DNA of 64,000 bases, taken from Ascarosepion bandense. Lineage: Eukaryota; Mollusca; Cephalopoda; Sepiida; Sepiidae. Positions 52,511 to 63,702 of the stretch are shown here, piece after piece. Numbering within the stretch: position 1 is the first letter of the stretch; each line of letters starts with the position of its first letter. The DNA lies in NCBI GenBank assembly GCA_037127315.1, contig JBBBDQ010000750.1:5902501-5966500 (forward strand). The letters are read 5' to 3'. The notes beneath the pieces were generated by a model, which made no database searches, was not told where the DNA came from, and saw only the letters and a list, made by a program, of their open reading frames with translations. The position numbers and the translations under genes were made by a program.

Positions 52511-52745
52511 ATTGTTTAATACTTGGTTTTTGGTCGTAATAGGGTTAGACCAGTGTATTAAAAAGTGTTCAATACAATTGTAGAACTTTTAAACATTTTC
52601 CATTTTTAAACGAGTTATTATTTGACCTAGGTTTCTATCATGAGTGGTGCCTTCAGGCGATTTTTAATTTTAAATTATTAAAAATCACCTGAAGACACCA
52701 CTCATTGTAGAAACCTAGGTCAAATAATAACTCGTTTAAAATTGG
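52511..52745 (+). mobile_element. (TA)n-bounded hairpin repeat, copy 3
   Basis: Head (ttggtttttggtcgtaat, ggttagaccag) as at 648 and 972. Hairpin arms at about 52,605-52,665 and 52,683-52,742. The right arm has CTGAAGA, a weak stem II, GAAA and the palindrome ACCTAGGT followed by C (GUC at the expected cleavage step). Stem I does not pair in this copy. Confidence 0.75.
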
Positions 52746-52746
52746 A

Positions 52747-52778
<32 letters not shown>

Positions 52779-52789
52779 ATGTATGTATG

Positions 52790-52848
<59 letters not shown>

Positions 52849-52951
52849 TACGGCAGACAAGGAAGATTTTGTTCAATTTCTTTTTTTTACAGAATCCTTA
52901 CGTTTTTCCGTTTTGGGGAGTAAAAGATTACAAAGATTCGGGCAACATCCA

Positions 52952-52985
<34 letters not shown>
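52746..52985. repeat. (TA)n tracts with spacer
   Basis: TA run with (GTAT)n, 52,746-52,845, and another at 52,954-52,985. The 110 bp between them are unassigned. Confidence 0.9.
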
Positions 52986-52989
<4 letters not shown>

Positions 52990-53164
52990 ATTTGTTATTT
53001 ATTATTACGTTAGAACATGTGAAAACTACAAACTACTACAAAATTGTACATTTTTCACATGATCTGATGTCATAATAAATGATAAATATTCATTGCTTTA
53101 TTTTTATATTGAGCACTGATTTAAATTAATGCTTTGGACTCTTCAATTATTTTCTTTGTTCTTA

Positions 53165-53191
53165 TATATATATATATATATATATATATAG
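53165..53191. repeat. (TA)n microsatellite
   Basis: TA run. Confidence 0.95.
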
Positions 53192-53579
53192 ATTATTTAT
53201 TTTATCCTATGAGAAATGTAAGGAGGAAAAAGTTGTGGGCGGGGGGGGCAAGCACTAGATATTGATAATGTGTAGTCCAAGAAGGAAATCAGAGAGACGG
53301 TTTTCTAAACCTGATATACAAAGATTCTAATGCCTGTAAGTGAAACACAGAGTGTGAACCAGACAACACGGTGAACTGGTCCACGCTAAACTCAACCGCA
53401 CAATCTCTGCTATTAATAAGATGTTCGGTAATTGCTGACCCGGATGTATTAACCAGTTGGCTTCTATGGGCATCCCGTTTGAGAATTCTAGATGGGGCAT
53501 AATTCTACAATCTAAGCGGTGCGAAGTCCTTCCTATGCAGTTGCTACTACAACCATAACTAAACGAATCTAAACTTATT
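53192..53579. other. Unassigned DNA
   Basis: No feature recognised. Confidence 0.4.
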
Positions 53580-53931
53580 TATAAATGGAACTTTGTCTGG
53601 GTGTGTGTATGTGTGTCTGTGTGTCTGTGTGTCTGTGTGTGTCCGTTACCTATCGACTCCGAAACGGCTGAACCGATTTTCTTGAAAATTTACACAGTTG
53701 TACTATAAGCGTCTGCGAGTGTTCTTAGCTAAGTTTTCTGTCAAGGTACCCGCGATAAATATCGAAAATCGATAATCGAAAAATCGGGTTATAGAAGGAA
53801 TGGTCCGATTTTAATCAAATTTGATACACTCATAAAAAAAGACATAAGAAACAATATTCAGAAGTTTCAAGGTTGCACTTCTTACAATAGTGCAGAAAAT
53901 CGATAATATATATATATATATAAAAGTCAAG

Positions 53932-53991
<60 letters not shown>

Positions 53992-54338
53992 ATCTGCCTG
54001 TATGTCTGTATTTTTTTCCAGCCCTTTTATTTTATTTTTCGCTTCCGGTTTGGCTCTAAGTAGGTATAATTGTAATTCTTAGTCTCAGCCATGATACCAT
54101 TTATAGCCTTCAAAATTCAGTTTATGACGAAAATAAACCTATTTGATATCGATACCAGGAAATCAAAATTCGACTTACATCCATTCATTTTTCTTTCAGT
54201 CTACGGTTTCGCTTTAACTGGAAACAACTATTGTTTTTTAGTCTTTCGTACCAACGTCCAAAGAGTCTAAGCTCCAGGACGATGGATTAGTTTTAAAGCG
54301 TTCATTACACCCAAGCAACGCCGGGCTATACTGCTAGT
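53580..54338 (+). mobile_element. Dispersed Helitron-like element, copy 4 (complete)
   Basis: Complete 760-bp copy: tttataaatggaactttgtc at the left, internal TA and (TG)n tracts at 53,910-53,989, and the end cccaagcaacgccgggc, tatactgctagt at the right. Confidence 0.75.
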
Positions 54339-54614
54339 AAATTATAGATGAAATATGATGTAGAGGAAGGAAATCTTTACGAATAGAAGAAAAAACAGCA
54401 TACCTACCAAAATGAATTCTAATTTGGGCAGAGAAATAACAAGAGCGAACTGCTGTAGAAATTCGTCTCCAAGTGAATCAATGTAAGGAAACCGTAAATA
54501 AACTAGTCATTTCTCCACAATGTACAGATTATCCCTAAAAAACTATTAATCTTATCCCCCATAACACTATTCACAATATTACTTGGATATCCATTTTTCA
54601 GTTAAGTGCTGAAG
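54339..54614. other. Unassigned DNA
   Basis: No feature recognised. Confidence 0.4.
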
Positions 54615-55622
54615 TGCTATATTTTTTTTTAATCGTATCACTCCGGGAAAGGCGGTAACGCCACTGATCTGCCGGGGGCTACATAAGAGTAAAAAGATTA
54701 GGGGGCTACATAAGAGTAAAAAGATTAGGGGCTACATAAGTGTAAAAGGATTAGGGGCTGCATAAGAGTAAAAAGATTAGATAGAAGGGGAGTAAAGAGA
54801 AAGACGAACCAGTTAGAAAAGGATAGGAATACAGGTGTGATGACAGCTGCAAAGGTGGAGAGAAAGGGAATGATATACAGGATGATGTAGAAAGAAGTGG
54901 AGTCAAGTGGTTAAGAGAAAGGCATTGACATTGCATTTAAATTCCAGGAGGTTGTAGCCGTCAGGAAAGCAAGAATATGGAAAAGAGTTCCACAGGCGGA
55001 AAGTGCGAGAAAAGAAGCTGAAAGAGTAGAATTGTCGGCTGCATTTGGGTTATCTAACTGTGAATGGGTGAGAACCAGTTGCCAGTCTGGTTGTACGAGT
55101 AAACACCTGTTGCAGGGGCACCAGTGACTTAAGTTCGCTGGAGCAGAAGACATGATTTAGAACAGACAGAGGGAAGCCACATCCCGTCGGTGGAGAAGTG
55201 GCTGGAGTCAAGCCTCCAAGTCGGTACCTATCACATTACTGATTCTCCTTTGGAGCCTGTCAAGAACACTGAGATGAACAGCAGGGGCGCCTGACCATAT
55301 ATGACAGCAGTACTCCATGCATAAACGAATGGTTGATTTTTATATATGCAGGACGGATTCAGGCGGAAAAAACATCCTGGCTCGACACAGTCACCCGGCC
55401 TTCCTAGCAGTGGATTTAGCTATTGACTCAATGTAATGGTTCCATTTAAGATCGGAAGAGAAGGTAAGGCTGAGGAGGCGCAGTGTATTGCTCTCAGGGA
55501 GACTCACTTGGTCCATGCTTATGGGAGGCAGCAGAGGTTGCCTGTGATGATTGACAGACAACAGCTTCGTCTTAGACGCATTGAAATTTACAAGCCACTT
55601 CTTACCCCAATCCACCACAGAT
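54615..55622 (-). pseudogene. CR1/Jockey-like LINE, 3' kilobase
   Basis: Minus strand from 55,622: VDWGKKWLVNFNASKTKLLS, NHHRQPLLPPISM, LPESNTLRLLSLTFSSDLKW, NHYIESIAKSTARKAG, then with shifts YCCHIWSGAP-type sequence, and FSRTFRLWNSFPYSCFPDGY near 54,950. The 3' tail is at 54,615 (poly(T), then aatcgtatcactccggg). This is the region after the RT catalytic motif. A 20-30 bp block (agattaggggctacataag) is tandemly repeated at 54,670-54,790. 5'-truncated at a TA run. Confidence 0.8.
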
Positions 55623-55632
55623 TATATATATA

Positions 55633-55681
<49 letters not shown>
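55622..55681. repeat. (TA)n with (TG)n core
   Basis: TA run interrupted by a TG run; marks the truncation point of the LINE. Confidence 0.95.
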
Positions 55682-55683
<2 letters not shown>

Positions 55684-56299
55684 CAAGTATTCATCTAAAC
55701 AATTTTAACTAAGTCTGTTTAATTTCTTTTTATTCTATTTTATTTTCAGTTTTTGCATAAGCTGTTGAGAATTGTACTTGATGTTGTGGAATAACTGCCC
55801 AAAGTTTATATTTTGTTATTTTTGTTCAAGGACTTTCGACTTTCACGGCCATTATCAAAGAAGCTGATGGGATATCTGTGTTGTGGTTAATATTCCTTCG
55901 TCTGCATCCGTGACGCCATGTGTAATGGTTATTGGTAACGAGACCGAACAAAAAAAATGCGATTTAATTATTAATTTTATTTTATTCTTTATTTTTTATT
56001 GTATTATAATAAAATACTGATAAAATCTGTGCACATATTAATTATATCATCTGCACTTCAAAATACTTTCTCCTGTGGGGAATAATATTTTATTTAATGT
56101 GGCTGTTTATTTATTTATTTTTTTTTTTTTTAGTTTGGAATCTTTCGTTTGATCGTCTATTGCTGAATTTTTGAGAAGTCTTAAACGTATTTCTCGAATA
56201 TTTAGGCCAGTAGATGAAAACAGAGAAATATACTCTTTAATAAACAAACGGAGCGTTTACGCAAATGCGAGTATCCACTAAAAATAACGTTTCAGTAAT
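55682..56299. other. Mostly unassigned; PLE-like and tRNA-foldback scraps
   Basis: 55,740-55,870 (ttgttcaaggactttcgac, ggccattatcaaag) is faintly similar to the inverted PLE arms at 43,400. 56,170-56,295 matches the outer arm of the tRNA-like foldback (ggccagtagatgaaaac, gcgagtatccactaaa). The remainder is T-rich. Confidence 0.45.
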
Positions 56300-57006
56300 A
56301 AAAACTGAATGCATGACATCAGCAAAAGGTGCAACCCAAAATGCCAAATACAGGTGGGGGATACCAGAATCAAGCAAGTACAAAAATTTAGATACCTAGG
56401 AAGTGTTCTCACAGGAGATGGAAAGTGCGACACAGAGACCCGAAGGCGAATTGTCATGGCAAAGGACGCGTTCCAGAAGCTGAGTAAAGTACTAACACAC
56501 AGGAAAATTTCACTAGAAACAAAGAAACGAGTGCTGAATTGCAATGTGATGCCAGTTCTTCAATACTGCAGTGAATGCTGGACAATATCATCGAAAATGA
56601 GGACAAAACTGGAAGCAGCGGAAATGTGGTTCTACAGAAGGATGCTGCGGATATCGTGGGCTGAGCATGCAAGCAACGATGAGGTGTTGGAAAGAATGGC
56701 AACAAAAAGGAAATTAATAGTGAGCATCAGGAAGAGACAACTGAAGTTCCTCGGACACGCAATGAGGAAGGAGAGTCTGGAGAACCTGATACTGACTGGC
56801 CAGATAGATGGAAAGAGAGATAGAGGAAGGCGGCGGATAACATATTTGCAGGGCCTGATCAGGTGGATGACGGAACGGGGGTTGCCAGGAGTAACAGGAG
56901 CAAACTTACTAAGAGCCACAAGGGATAGGGAGACGTGGAGAACCATGATCGCCTACGTCCTGAAGGGACAGAGCACATAGAAGAAGAAGAAGAAGAAGAA
57001 GAAGAA
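56300..57006 (+). pseudogene. RTE-like LINE, longest 3' copy with (GAA)n tail
   Basis: One open frame, 56,309-56,980 (223 codons): VQKFRYLGSVLTGDGKCDTE, TRRRIVMAKDAFQKLSKVLT, VMPVLQYCSECWTISSKM, WFYRRMLRISWAEHASNDEV, RKRQLKFLGHAMRKESLENL, and ATRDRETWRTMIAYVLKGQ. This is the C-terminal region after the reverse transcriptase core (FxYLGS…, …LGHxxR). The short (GAA)n tail at 56,978-57,005 instead of poly(A) fits RTE-type elements. cagtaataaaaa (56,290) and cagtaagtaaaaa (57,017) may be the target duplication. No stop within the frame, so it is young but 5'-truncated. Confidence 0.85.
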
Positions 57007-57084
57007 TCTGTAGGATCAGTAAGTAAAAATCCATCCCTTTGTTTACGTTAGGACACGAGACTGAGTAGATATGTCTAACTCGCG

Positions 57085-57455
57085 AGTCAACGAAAGATCT
57101 GTGTTTGAAGGCACTGTTCAACTTGGCTTGTTCACCAACACATTCTGTGTGGCTTGGATTCAGTCAGCGACAAGCTCCAGGAATTTAAATGCAATGTCAA
57201 TACCCATCTCTTCTCCACTTGACTCCAGTTCTTTCTATATCAACCTGTATATCTTGTTCTTTTCCTTTCTCTCTACCTTCGCAATTGCCTTCACACCTTT
57301 GTTCCCATCCTTCTCTTGCCCTTTTTCTGACACCCCCTGTAACTGTTCCATCTTTCTCTCCATTCTCCTCCTGTCTAAACTTTTACTCCTATATAGCCCC
57401 CTGCACATCAGTTGCGGTACCTCCTTGCTTGGAGTGAAACGATTAAAAAAAAAGT
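57085..57455 (+). pseudogene. CR1/Jockey-like LINE 3' end
   Basis: Encodes LQEFKCNVNTHLFST (via aggaatttaaatgcaatgtc), then a C/T-rich 3' region and the tail agccccctgcacatcag, cttgcttggagtgaaacg and A9. The next SINE starts at the last A. Confidence 0.7.
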
Positions 57456-57705
57456 TAAATGCCATACGTGATACACGCTTTGACTAGGGAGAAGATTATC
57501 TCTCAGTAGGTTGCCATTGCTTGCTGAGGTAGACTGGTTGCCGACCAAGGCAATAGAACACAATCTGTCCCATTATTTAACACATAACGGGAAGGAAAGA
57601 GACAGATTAATACCTTTCCCAAGGAACTCAACTGGAATTCGAACACGGCTCCCCGATTTGTCGTTCCGAGTCGATATCCGCTGCACAACAGAACACATAA
57701 AGTTT
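57456..57705 (-). mobile_element. tRNA-derived SINE (family A), internally deleted
   Basis: Tail gttaaatgccatacgtgat directly after the LINE poly(A). The usual gatcatgtctcgaaag block is missing. Box B region ggaattcgaacacgg and the head gatatccgctgcacaac are present. Confidence 0.8.
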
Positions 57706-57724
57706 TTGCGCGACATTTTGTCTC

Positions 57725-57955
57725 AAGTATGGTGGGGGCAGCTAAATATAATCAACACATTCTGTAGCCGAGGGGTCAAATTACGTCAGGCCTAATGACG
57801 GTTCCATAGGGGAACGCAGGTTCGAATCCTTCCGAAGAGCGCATATTTTTCCCTAATAAAATTTCTTGAACGTTCGGGCCGGTAAAGGGAAATAAATGGA
57901 TCTACTGTTTAATAAATAAACAGAACGTCTATGGAAATACGAGTATCCACAAATA
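57725..57955 (+). mobile_element. tRNA-like repeat fragment
   Basis: Box A-like gtagccgaggggtcaaat, box B caggttcgaatcctt, then an outer arm (ctactgtttaataaataaac, cgagtatccac) as in the foldback at 51,966-52,510. The opposite arm is missing. Confidence 0.65.
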
Positions 57956-58339
57956 CTTACCTGCCACTTTTGTGCCAGGTGTGGATCATCATCTCTCAGT
58001 TGAGTTTTTCTCCTCGGGCAGAGTGCTGTTCCGCTGTATCTCTGTCTGAGGACAGACATGCAATTGAGAAAAATTACATTGAGAGGTGCCCAGTCCCGGG
58101 AAAAAGCGATGCCACTCATTTGCACCGGGACCAGTGCGAACATTGGTTGAGGGACTGAGCAAGATTTGGCACTTGCCCGTGTGCACGCGTTCGAGCTTTC
58201 AACATAAACCCTCGACCTTGTGTCATATCCTGCGTCTTAGTGGGTGGGGGAAGATGTAAATACTTACGAGTATCCACTAAAATGAGTACCTAGCTTCTTC
58301 TATACAATTTTTTCTTCTATACAAGTTTATAATGCTAAC
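57956..58339. other. Unassigned DNA
   Basis: A comparatively GC-rich stretch with no family-like reading frame. Short frames on both strands at 57,853-58,186 overlap each other and look spurious. Confidence 0.4.
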
Positions 58340-59288
58340 TAGCAGTAAAGCCCGGCGTTGCTCGGGTGTAATGAAAACTTTAAAACTAATCCATCGTCCT
58401 GGAGCTCAGACTCTTTGGATGTTGGCACGAAAGACTAAAAAGCAATAGTTGTTTCCAGTTAAAGCGAAACCGTAGACTGAAAGGAAAATGAATGGATGTA
58501 AGTCAAATTTTGATTTCCTGGTATCGATACCAAATAAGTTTTTTTCGTCGTAAACTGAATTTTGAAGGCTAAATAAGTCCTCTGAGTAAATGGTATCATG
58601 GCTAAGACTAAGAACTACAATTATACCTACTTAGAGCCAAACACGAAGCTAAAATAAAAGGGCTGAAAAAATACAGACATACAGGCAGATAAACAGACAC
58701 ACACACAAACATCTTGCATTTTATATATATATTATCGATTTTCTGCACTATTGCAAGAACTGCAACCTTGAAACTGCTGAATATCGTTTCTTGTGTCTTT
58801 GTCTATGAGTGTATCAAATTTGATTAAAATCGGATCACTCCTTCTATAACCCGATTTTTTCGCTTAATGATTTTCGATATTTATCTGGGGTACCTCGATA
58901 CAAAACCTAACTAAGAACACTCGCAGACGCTTATAGTATCAGTCAGTTAAGTGCCATACGTGATACACGCTTGGGCGATCATGTCTCGAAAGAGACATGA
59001 CTGACTGGGCAGAAGATTATCCCGCAGTAGGTTGCCATTGCTTTCTGCGATAGACTGCTTGCCGACCAAGCTATAGAACCCAATCTGTCCTGCTATTTAA
59101 CCCATAACTGGAAGGAAGAGACGGATTAATACCTTTCCCAAGTGTATTTGTGCGTAAGTGAATACAATGGATTCAACTGGAATTCGAACTGGGTAAATTT
59201 TCAAGAAATTCGGTTCAGCCCTTTCGGAATCTATAGGTAACGGACATACACACACAGATACACACACACACAGACAAAGTTTCATTTA
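58340..59288 (-). mobile_element. Dispersed Helitron-like element, copy 5, SINE-split
   Basis: Begins ctagcagtaaagcccggcg and runs to 58,938, then resumes at 59,194 (taaattttcaagaaattcg) to acaaagtttcatttataaa at 59,288. The microsatellite core is short (TA at 58,722). Confidence 0.75.
58939..59193 (-). mobile_element. SINE family A inside the dispersed element
   Basis: cagtcagttaagtgcc to ggaattcgaactggg. The tRNA-like head beyond box B is absent at the insertion edge, and about 9 bp of host element appear lost. Confidence 0.85.
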
Positions 59289-59841
59289 TAAATAAATTTA
59301 GATATATATTTCCCAAATATTGTTGTTCTTTTCCTTAAGGTGGATATAGACGTTGATTAGTTCTTGTGACTTGATTCAAAGAGTTGTGAATTCAATACGA
59401 GGCTACTTGTAGCGAACAAGTAAGTTACAGGGTTATAGCGAGATAACTCATAACAACCAGAAGAGGCTATAGGCAAGAAATAAGAATGATAAACTCCAGT
59501 GATTGTTATTAAGGGTTCAGTTCGAAATTCCTGGCAGAAGAAGACCGGAGCATACATCGGCTGAAACGTCGTACAAATGGCAACAAAGATGAGGACAATA
59601 GTCCGAATAATCTAAATACTGTATATACGAATATATCAATATATATATATATATATACATGCGTGTGTGTGTGCGTGTTAAAATAAAACTGTCTCTATTA
59701 AAGAGACAAACTATTTCTACCTATCAACGCTCTATGTCCGATATCAAGCACTTTACGATAAAAAAAAACCAAGATACATTTTATCAGTAATCACTACTGA
59801 AAAAACAACAACCTTGGCGCAAAATATTGTCACAATTCAAC

Positions 59842-59844
<3 letters not shown>
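59289..59844. other. Unassigned DNA
   Basis: Small TA/TG runs near 59,638-59,680. No gene. Confidence 0.4.

Positions 59845-59896
<52 letters not shown>
59845..59896. repeat. (TA)n microsatellite
   Basis: TA run. Confidence 0.95.
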
Positions 59897-59899
<3 letters not shown>

Positions 59900-60014
59900 T
59901 TAGAAGAGAAAGATATATATATATATTAATATTTGTTTAAATGGAGCTGAGAATGCATATCTTAATATATGTTGAAAATGGATATTTCCCTCTAAGTTTT
60001 ATCTGAATTTACAG

Positions 60015-60030
60015 ATATATATATATATAT

Positions 60031-60072
<42 letters not shown>
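60015..60072. repeat. (TA)n and (GA)n microsatellites
   Basis: TA run (60,015-60,030), then GA run (60,036-60,072). Confidence 0.95.
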
Positions 60073-60077
<5 letters not shown>

Positions 60078-60880
60078 GAAACTAACTACCTACACCGAGT
60101 TGAATAAGCGCACTGTAACACACACGTTAATACGCATGCAAAAGTAGGATATTTCTTTTGAATTTTATTTAATACATACAATATGTCTTCCCTGATAGCT
60201 TCATTTCATAGCGCGTATTTTTTTTCTTTGCGGTTTTATTTTGAAGATTTTCCTTCTCTGTCTATGCCAGTTTTTTTCTTATCTTCTTTTCGGTAACATC
60301 CATTTTTCATTTCTGTTTTCAGTTTATTTCATTGCTTACTTTCTTTCATTCTTTCTTTCTTTTGACACTCCTTCCTTTCCCAGAACCCTCTATTCTACAC
60401 CATATCTTTGTCTGCTGCCCGTTTGAAGAGTAACGAAGCAGACGAGAAACTCTTTGTCTCCACAGCTCAGCGCGTTTCAATCGGGCGCTGGCGGTAAGCA
60501 GACAACCAAACCACATAAGAAGATAAAAGACAAATGTAAAAAAAAAATGAAAATAATACATAAATGCTGAAATGAAACGAAAAAATCTCTCACCAAATCA
60601 AAAAAACAATTGACTGAAAAATAGATTTAAATCTCACACCCTATGAAAGAAAAAAAAACACGCTACATTGAAAAGTATGGATGAATAAAAGTGACTGTAT
60701 GAAATAATGAAAAATAGATAAATAAACAAATGGAGAAAGTCTACAGAAGAAAATTCACCGCTTGCACCTATATAGGCGCAAAAATATGTTGATCTCGAAT
60801 GTTTTGTATACGTCTATGTAAAGTGTATACGTCAGGCCAATACATACTGTTTGTAACTCTGAGATTCTGTCCGAGCTAAT
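60073..60880. other. Unassigned DNA
   Basis: About 800 bp, T-rich then A-rich. No recognised feature. Confidence 0.4.
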
Positions 60881-60884
60881 ATAT

Positions 60885-61495
60885 ATATATATTCTAAAAA
60901 TATACTGTTAAATATAAGAGACAATGAATGTCTATTATGTTTAATCATGAGCCGTTCTAAACGTCGTATTTTGGCTTTAATTTCAATTGAAAATAAAGAC
61001 AAAAATTTTCCAACATTTGGATAATTTTTTATTAATTTGGTTCTAAGCTTTTAAATCACTTTTAAATCTGGCCATAACACATTACATTGCAATTGAATAC
61101 ATGGTTCTGTTGTCATTTCGCGCTATCACGCGGTGTGACGTCATAGAACCGCATTGCAAATTTGCGAACTGCGTTTGTTATTTTTGGTAACTATTGCCGT
61201 TGCCTAGCGGAGTTTTATGTCAACACAAAATAAAATCGTCGGTGATGGTGGATGTTATTGTATTACCGTCTTGGTGACCTCTTTGAAGATGGCTCATGTG
61301 AGCCGAAAGCTTAGAACCAAATTAATAAAAAATTATCCAAATATTGGAGAATTTTTGTCTTTATTTTCAACTGAAATTAAAGCCAAAATACGACGTTTAG
61401 AACGGCTCATGATTAAACATAATAGACATTCATTGTCTCTTATATTTAACAGTATATGTTTAGAAAATTATTTGCTGCCTCGATACACTATATAT
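60885..61495 (+). mobile_element. Head-to-head PLE terminal unit
   Basis: Left arm 60,888-61,055 (minus) and right arm 61,306-61,480 (plus) are inverted copies of the PLE N-terminal coding segment. Between them on the plus strand: a 3'-flank piece (aacacattacattgc, catggttctg), gcgctatcacgcggtgtgac, then the ribozyme-like core (61,281-61,308). The right arm frame reads LSLFSTEIKAKIRRLERLMI, KHNRHSLSLIFNSICLENYL, LPRYT. Both sides are bounded by TA runs. Confidence 0.75.
61281..61310 (+). ncRNA. Hammerhead-like core, single copy
   Basis: TTTGAAGA (first core C changed to T), spare T, a perfect 6-bp hairpin GGCTCA-TG-TGAGCC, GAAA, then AGCT. Three bases before the core (TCT) can pair with AGA after AGCTT. 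It is the unamplified form of the 74-bp satellite core. Confidence 0.4.
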
Positions 61496-61510
61496 ATATA
61501 TATATATATA
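61490..61510. repeat. (TA)n microsatellite
   Basis: TA run truncating the PLE frame. Confidence 0.9.
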
Positions 61511-61798
61511 TGAAAAACTACTAAAAAGTTGTTTGTAAGTTAAAAATGTATTTTTATTTTACAGTATTTATTTATTTCTATTATTATTATATATATATTT
61601 CATATTTCAACCGGCCTCGGCCTTTCATCAGAAATAAATAATTTTAAAATTTAAACTAGAAGCGTCCGTCACATGATGCAGAAAGCAACAGAGTCTGAAT
61701 ATTTTTAAACGTAAATCTAACTGTAATAATACTTTTAAATGTTGTTTTAAAGAAAAATCTTTTAAGTGTATCTAAAAAATTATTATGGATCAGAATGT
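61511..61798. other. Unassigned AT-rich DNA
   Basis: No feature recognised. Confidence 0.4.
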
Positions 61799-62003
61799 TT
61801 AACCCTCTAGGGCCATTCGTATCATATTTGATACAGTATTTCCCTATAAGGAAACATTTGGTATTCATTGACTGAGCAGTCAGTACTGCTTTCATTTGAA
61901 ATTTATAAAATATTTGTCTTAAAAAATTATTCAGGAAAATATCTCTTTCAAGGCTTGTTTTCATACTGTATCAAATATGATACGAATGGCCCTAGAGGGT
62001 TAA
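61799..62003. mobile_element. piggyBac-type MITE, complete
   Basis: TTAA at 61,799-61,802 and 62,000-62,003 flank a 197-bp element starting CCCTCTAGGGCCATTCG. About 37 bp at each end are a perfect inverted repeat. TTAA duplications and CCCT-type ends are hallmarks of piggyBac elements. No coding sequence. Confidence 0.9.
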
Positions 62004-62091
62004 GGCTTCTACTGGGCATAAAGTGGTGGATCAGTTCTATATTGTTATGAAGTAATAAACAGATCCCCCACTAATTACTACTTAACCCTCT
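62004..62091 (+). mobile_element. Short MITE-like repeat
   Basis: Reverse-complement relative of 9961-10,045, lying exactly between the two piggyBac-type MITEs. Confidence 0.6.
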
Positions 62092-62295
62092 AGGGCCATT
62101 CGTATCATATTTGATACAGTATTTCCCTATAAGGAAACATTTGGTATTTCCCTATAAGGAAACGTTTGGTAATCATTGACTGAGCAGTCAGTACTGCTTT
62201 CATTTGAAATTTATAAAATATTTGTCTTAAAAAATTATTCAGGAAAATATTTCTTTCAAGGCTTGTTTTCATACTGTATCAAATATGATACGAAT
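62092..62295. mobile_element. piggyBac-type MITE, right end lost
   Basis: TTAA at 62,092-62,095 and an intact left end. The right inverted repeat stops at tgatacgaat, losing the last 12 bp and the TTAA. A 27-bp block (tttccctataaggaaac) is duplicated inside. Confidence 0.85.
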
Positions 62296-62724
62296 AATGA
62301 TCTTATTTCTTTTGAGTGTATTTTATGCATATATTTAAATTAATAAAATGCATCACAAAACATACATTTGGGAGTATTCCACTGAACGGTTTCCGACATT
62401 TGTTAAGCAAAGAGATGTATTACATTCAAATGCGTATGATAGTTTTATGGTTAGATTATTGAACTTCCAAGGCATTGGAAGAGCGATCGATTAGAGTTTG
62501 ATGCTCTAACCTAGTCTAATAATTGCCTATAATATCACCACGATTATTATCATAACGAACATTACGAGGCCGTACGGACTACTTCCCAAATAATGTTTAA
62601 TCATTCCAGTACTGATTTTGAAAGGCAGGTCGAAGAGAAAGAAAACTTTCGTGTATTTTTTATGATTTAGTTCTTGTCTCCTATGGCTGTGTTGTTTATG
62701 GGTATGTGTTGTGATGGGTATGGG
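62296..62724. other. Unassigned DNA
   Basis: No feature recognised. Confidence 0.4.
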
Positions 62725-63030
62725 ATGTGCGTTGTGGTGCATTGGATATCGGCGCGGAACGAGAAATCGGGGAGCCGAGTTCGAATTCCAGCTGAATTCA
62801 TTGCATTCACTTACGCGCAAATACCCTTGGGAAAGGTATTAAACCGTCTATTCCTTCCAGTTATCGGTTAAATAACAGGACAGTTTGGGTTCTAGAGCCT
62901 TGGCTGGCAACCAGTCTACTGCAGAAAGTAATGGCAACCTACTGCGGAATAATCTTCTGCCCAGTCAGTCATGTCTCTTTCAAGACATGATCGCCCAAGC
63001 GTGTATCACGTATGGCACTTAACTGACTGG
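62725..63030 (+). mobile_element. tRNA-derived SINE (family A), full length
   Basis: Head gatgtgcgttgtggtgcat, box B gttcgaattcc, tail acgtatggcacttaactg. One of the best preserved copies. Confidence 0.9.
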
Positions 63031-63440
63031 CTGGTTGTGATGTGCTGAATCTTGGCTCGGAACGAGAAATTTGTCAGCCGAGTTCAAATTCCAGTTAAAT
63101 TTGTTGCGTTTGCTTACTCGCAAACACCCTTGGGAAAAGTATGAATCCGTTTCTTCTTCCTCTAGCTATGGGTTATAAATCTTCGTTTATGTGTCGTGTC
63201 CTTTCAGGGCGTAGGCGATCATGGCCTTCTACATCTATCTATCCTTAGTGCTTCTTAGTACGCTTTTTTCTGTTACCCACCAAACCCAACTTTGCCATCC
63301 ATTTTCTCAAGCCCAGCAGGAAAGTTTGTGTTTTATAGCCTTGATTTGCAACCAGTCTACTGCAAAAAGTAATGGCAACCTACTGCAGGAACACCTTCTG
63401 TCATGTCTCTTTTCAAGCGTATATCACGTATGGCAATTAA
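63031..63440 (+). mobile_element. SINE family A, interrupted
   Basis: A second SINE directly behind the first: head and box B (gttcaaattccag) to agctatgggttata at 63,176, then resumes at 63,320 (tttatagccttgatttgc) to atcacgtatggcaattaac. Confidence 0.8.
63177..63319 (-). mobile_element. RTE-like LINE 3' scrap inside SINE
   Basis: gtgtcctttcagggcgtagg and gatcatggccttctac in reverse match the 3' end at 56,940-56,980. About 140 bp long and very truncated. Confidence 0.7.
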
Positions 63441-63654
63441 CAGGTACCTAAGGTCATCAATTATTCCATAATCTTCATCACGAAAATTTTATTTTTTCTA
63501 TTTTTCAAAATAATTTATTTCCTTGTCAACGCACTTTACCAAGTCTTTTTCTTCCTAGCATAATCTGCATATGTTATCACCGTTGTGTGTTTTGGCTATT
63601 TGTACTATGCTCCAAGTTATATCAGGGTCTTTTCAACATTTCAATTTTAATTTC

Positions 63655-63659
<5 letters not shown>

Positions 63660-63699
<40 letters not shown>
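63660..63699. repeat. (TA)n microsatellite
   Basis: TA tail of the adjacent SINE. Confidence 0.95.
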
Positions 63700-63702
<3 letters not shown>

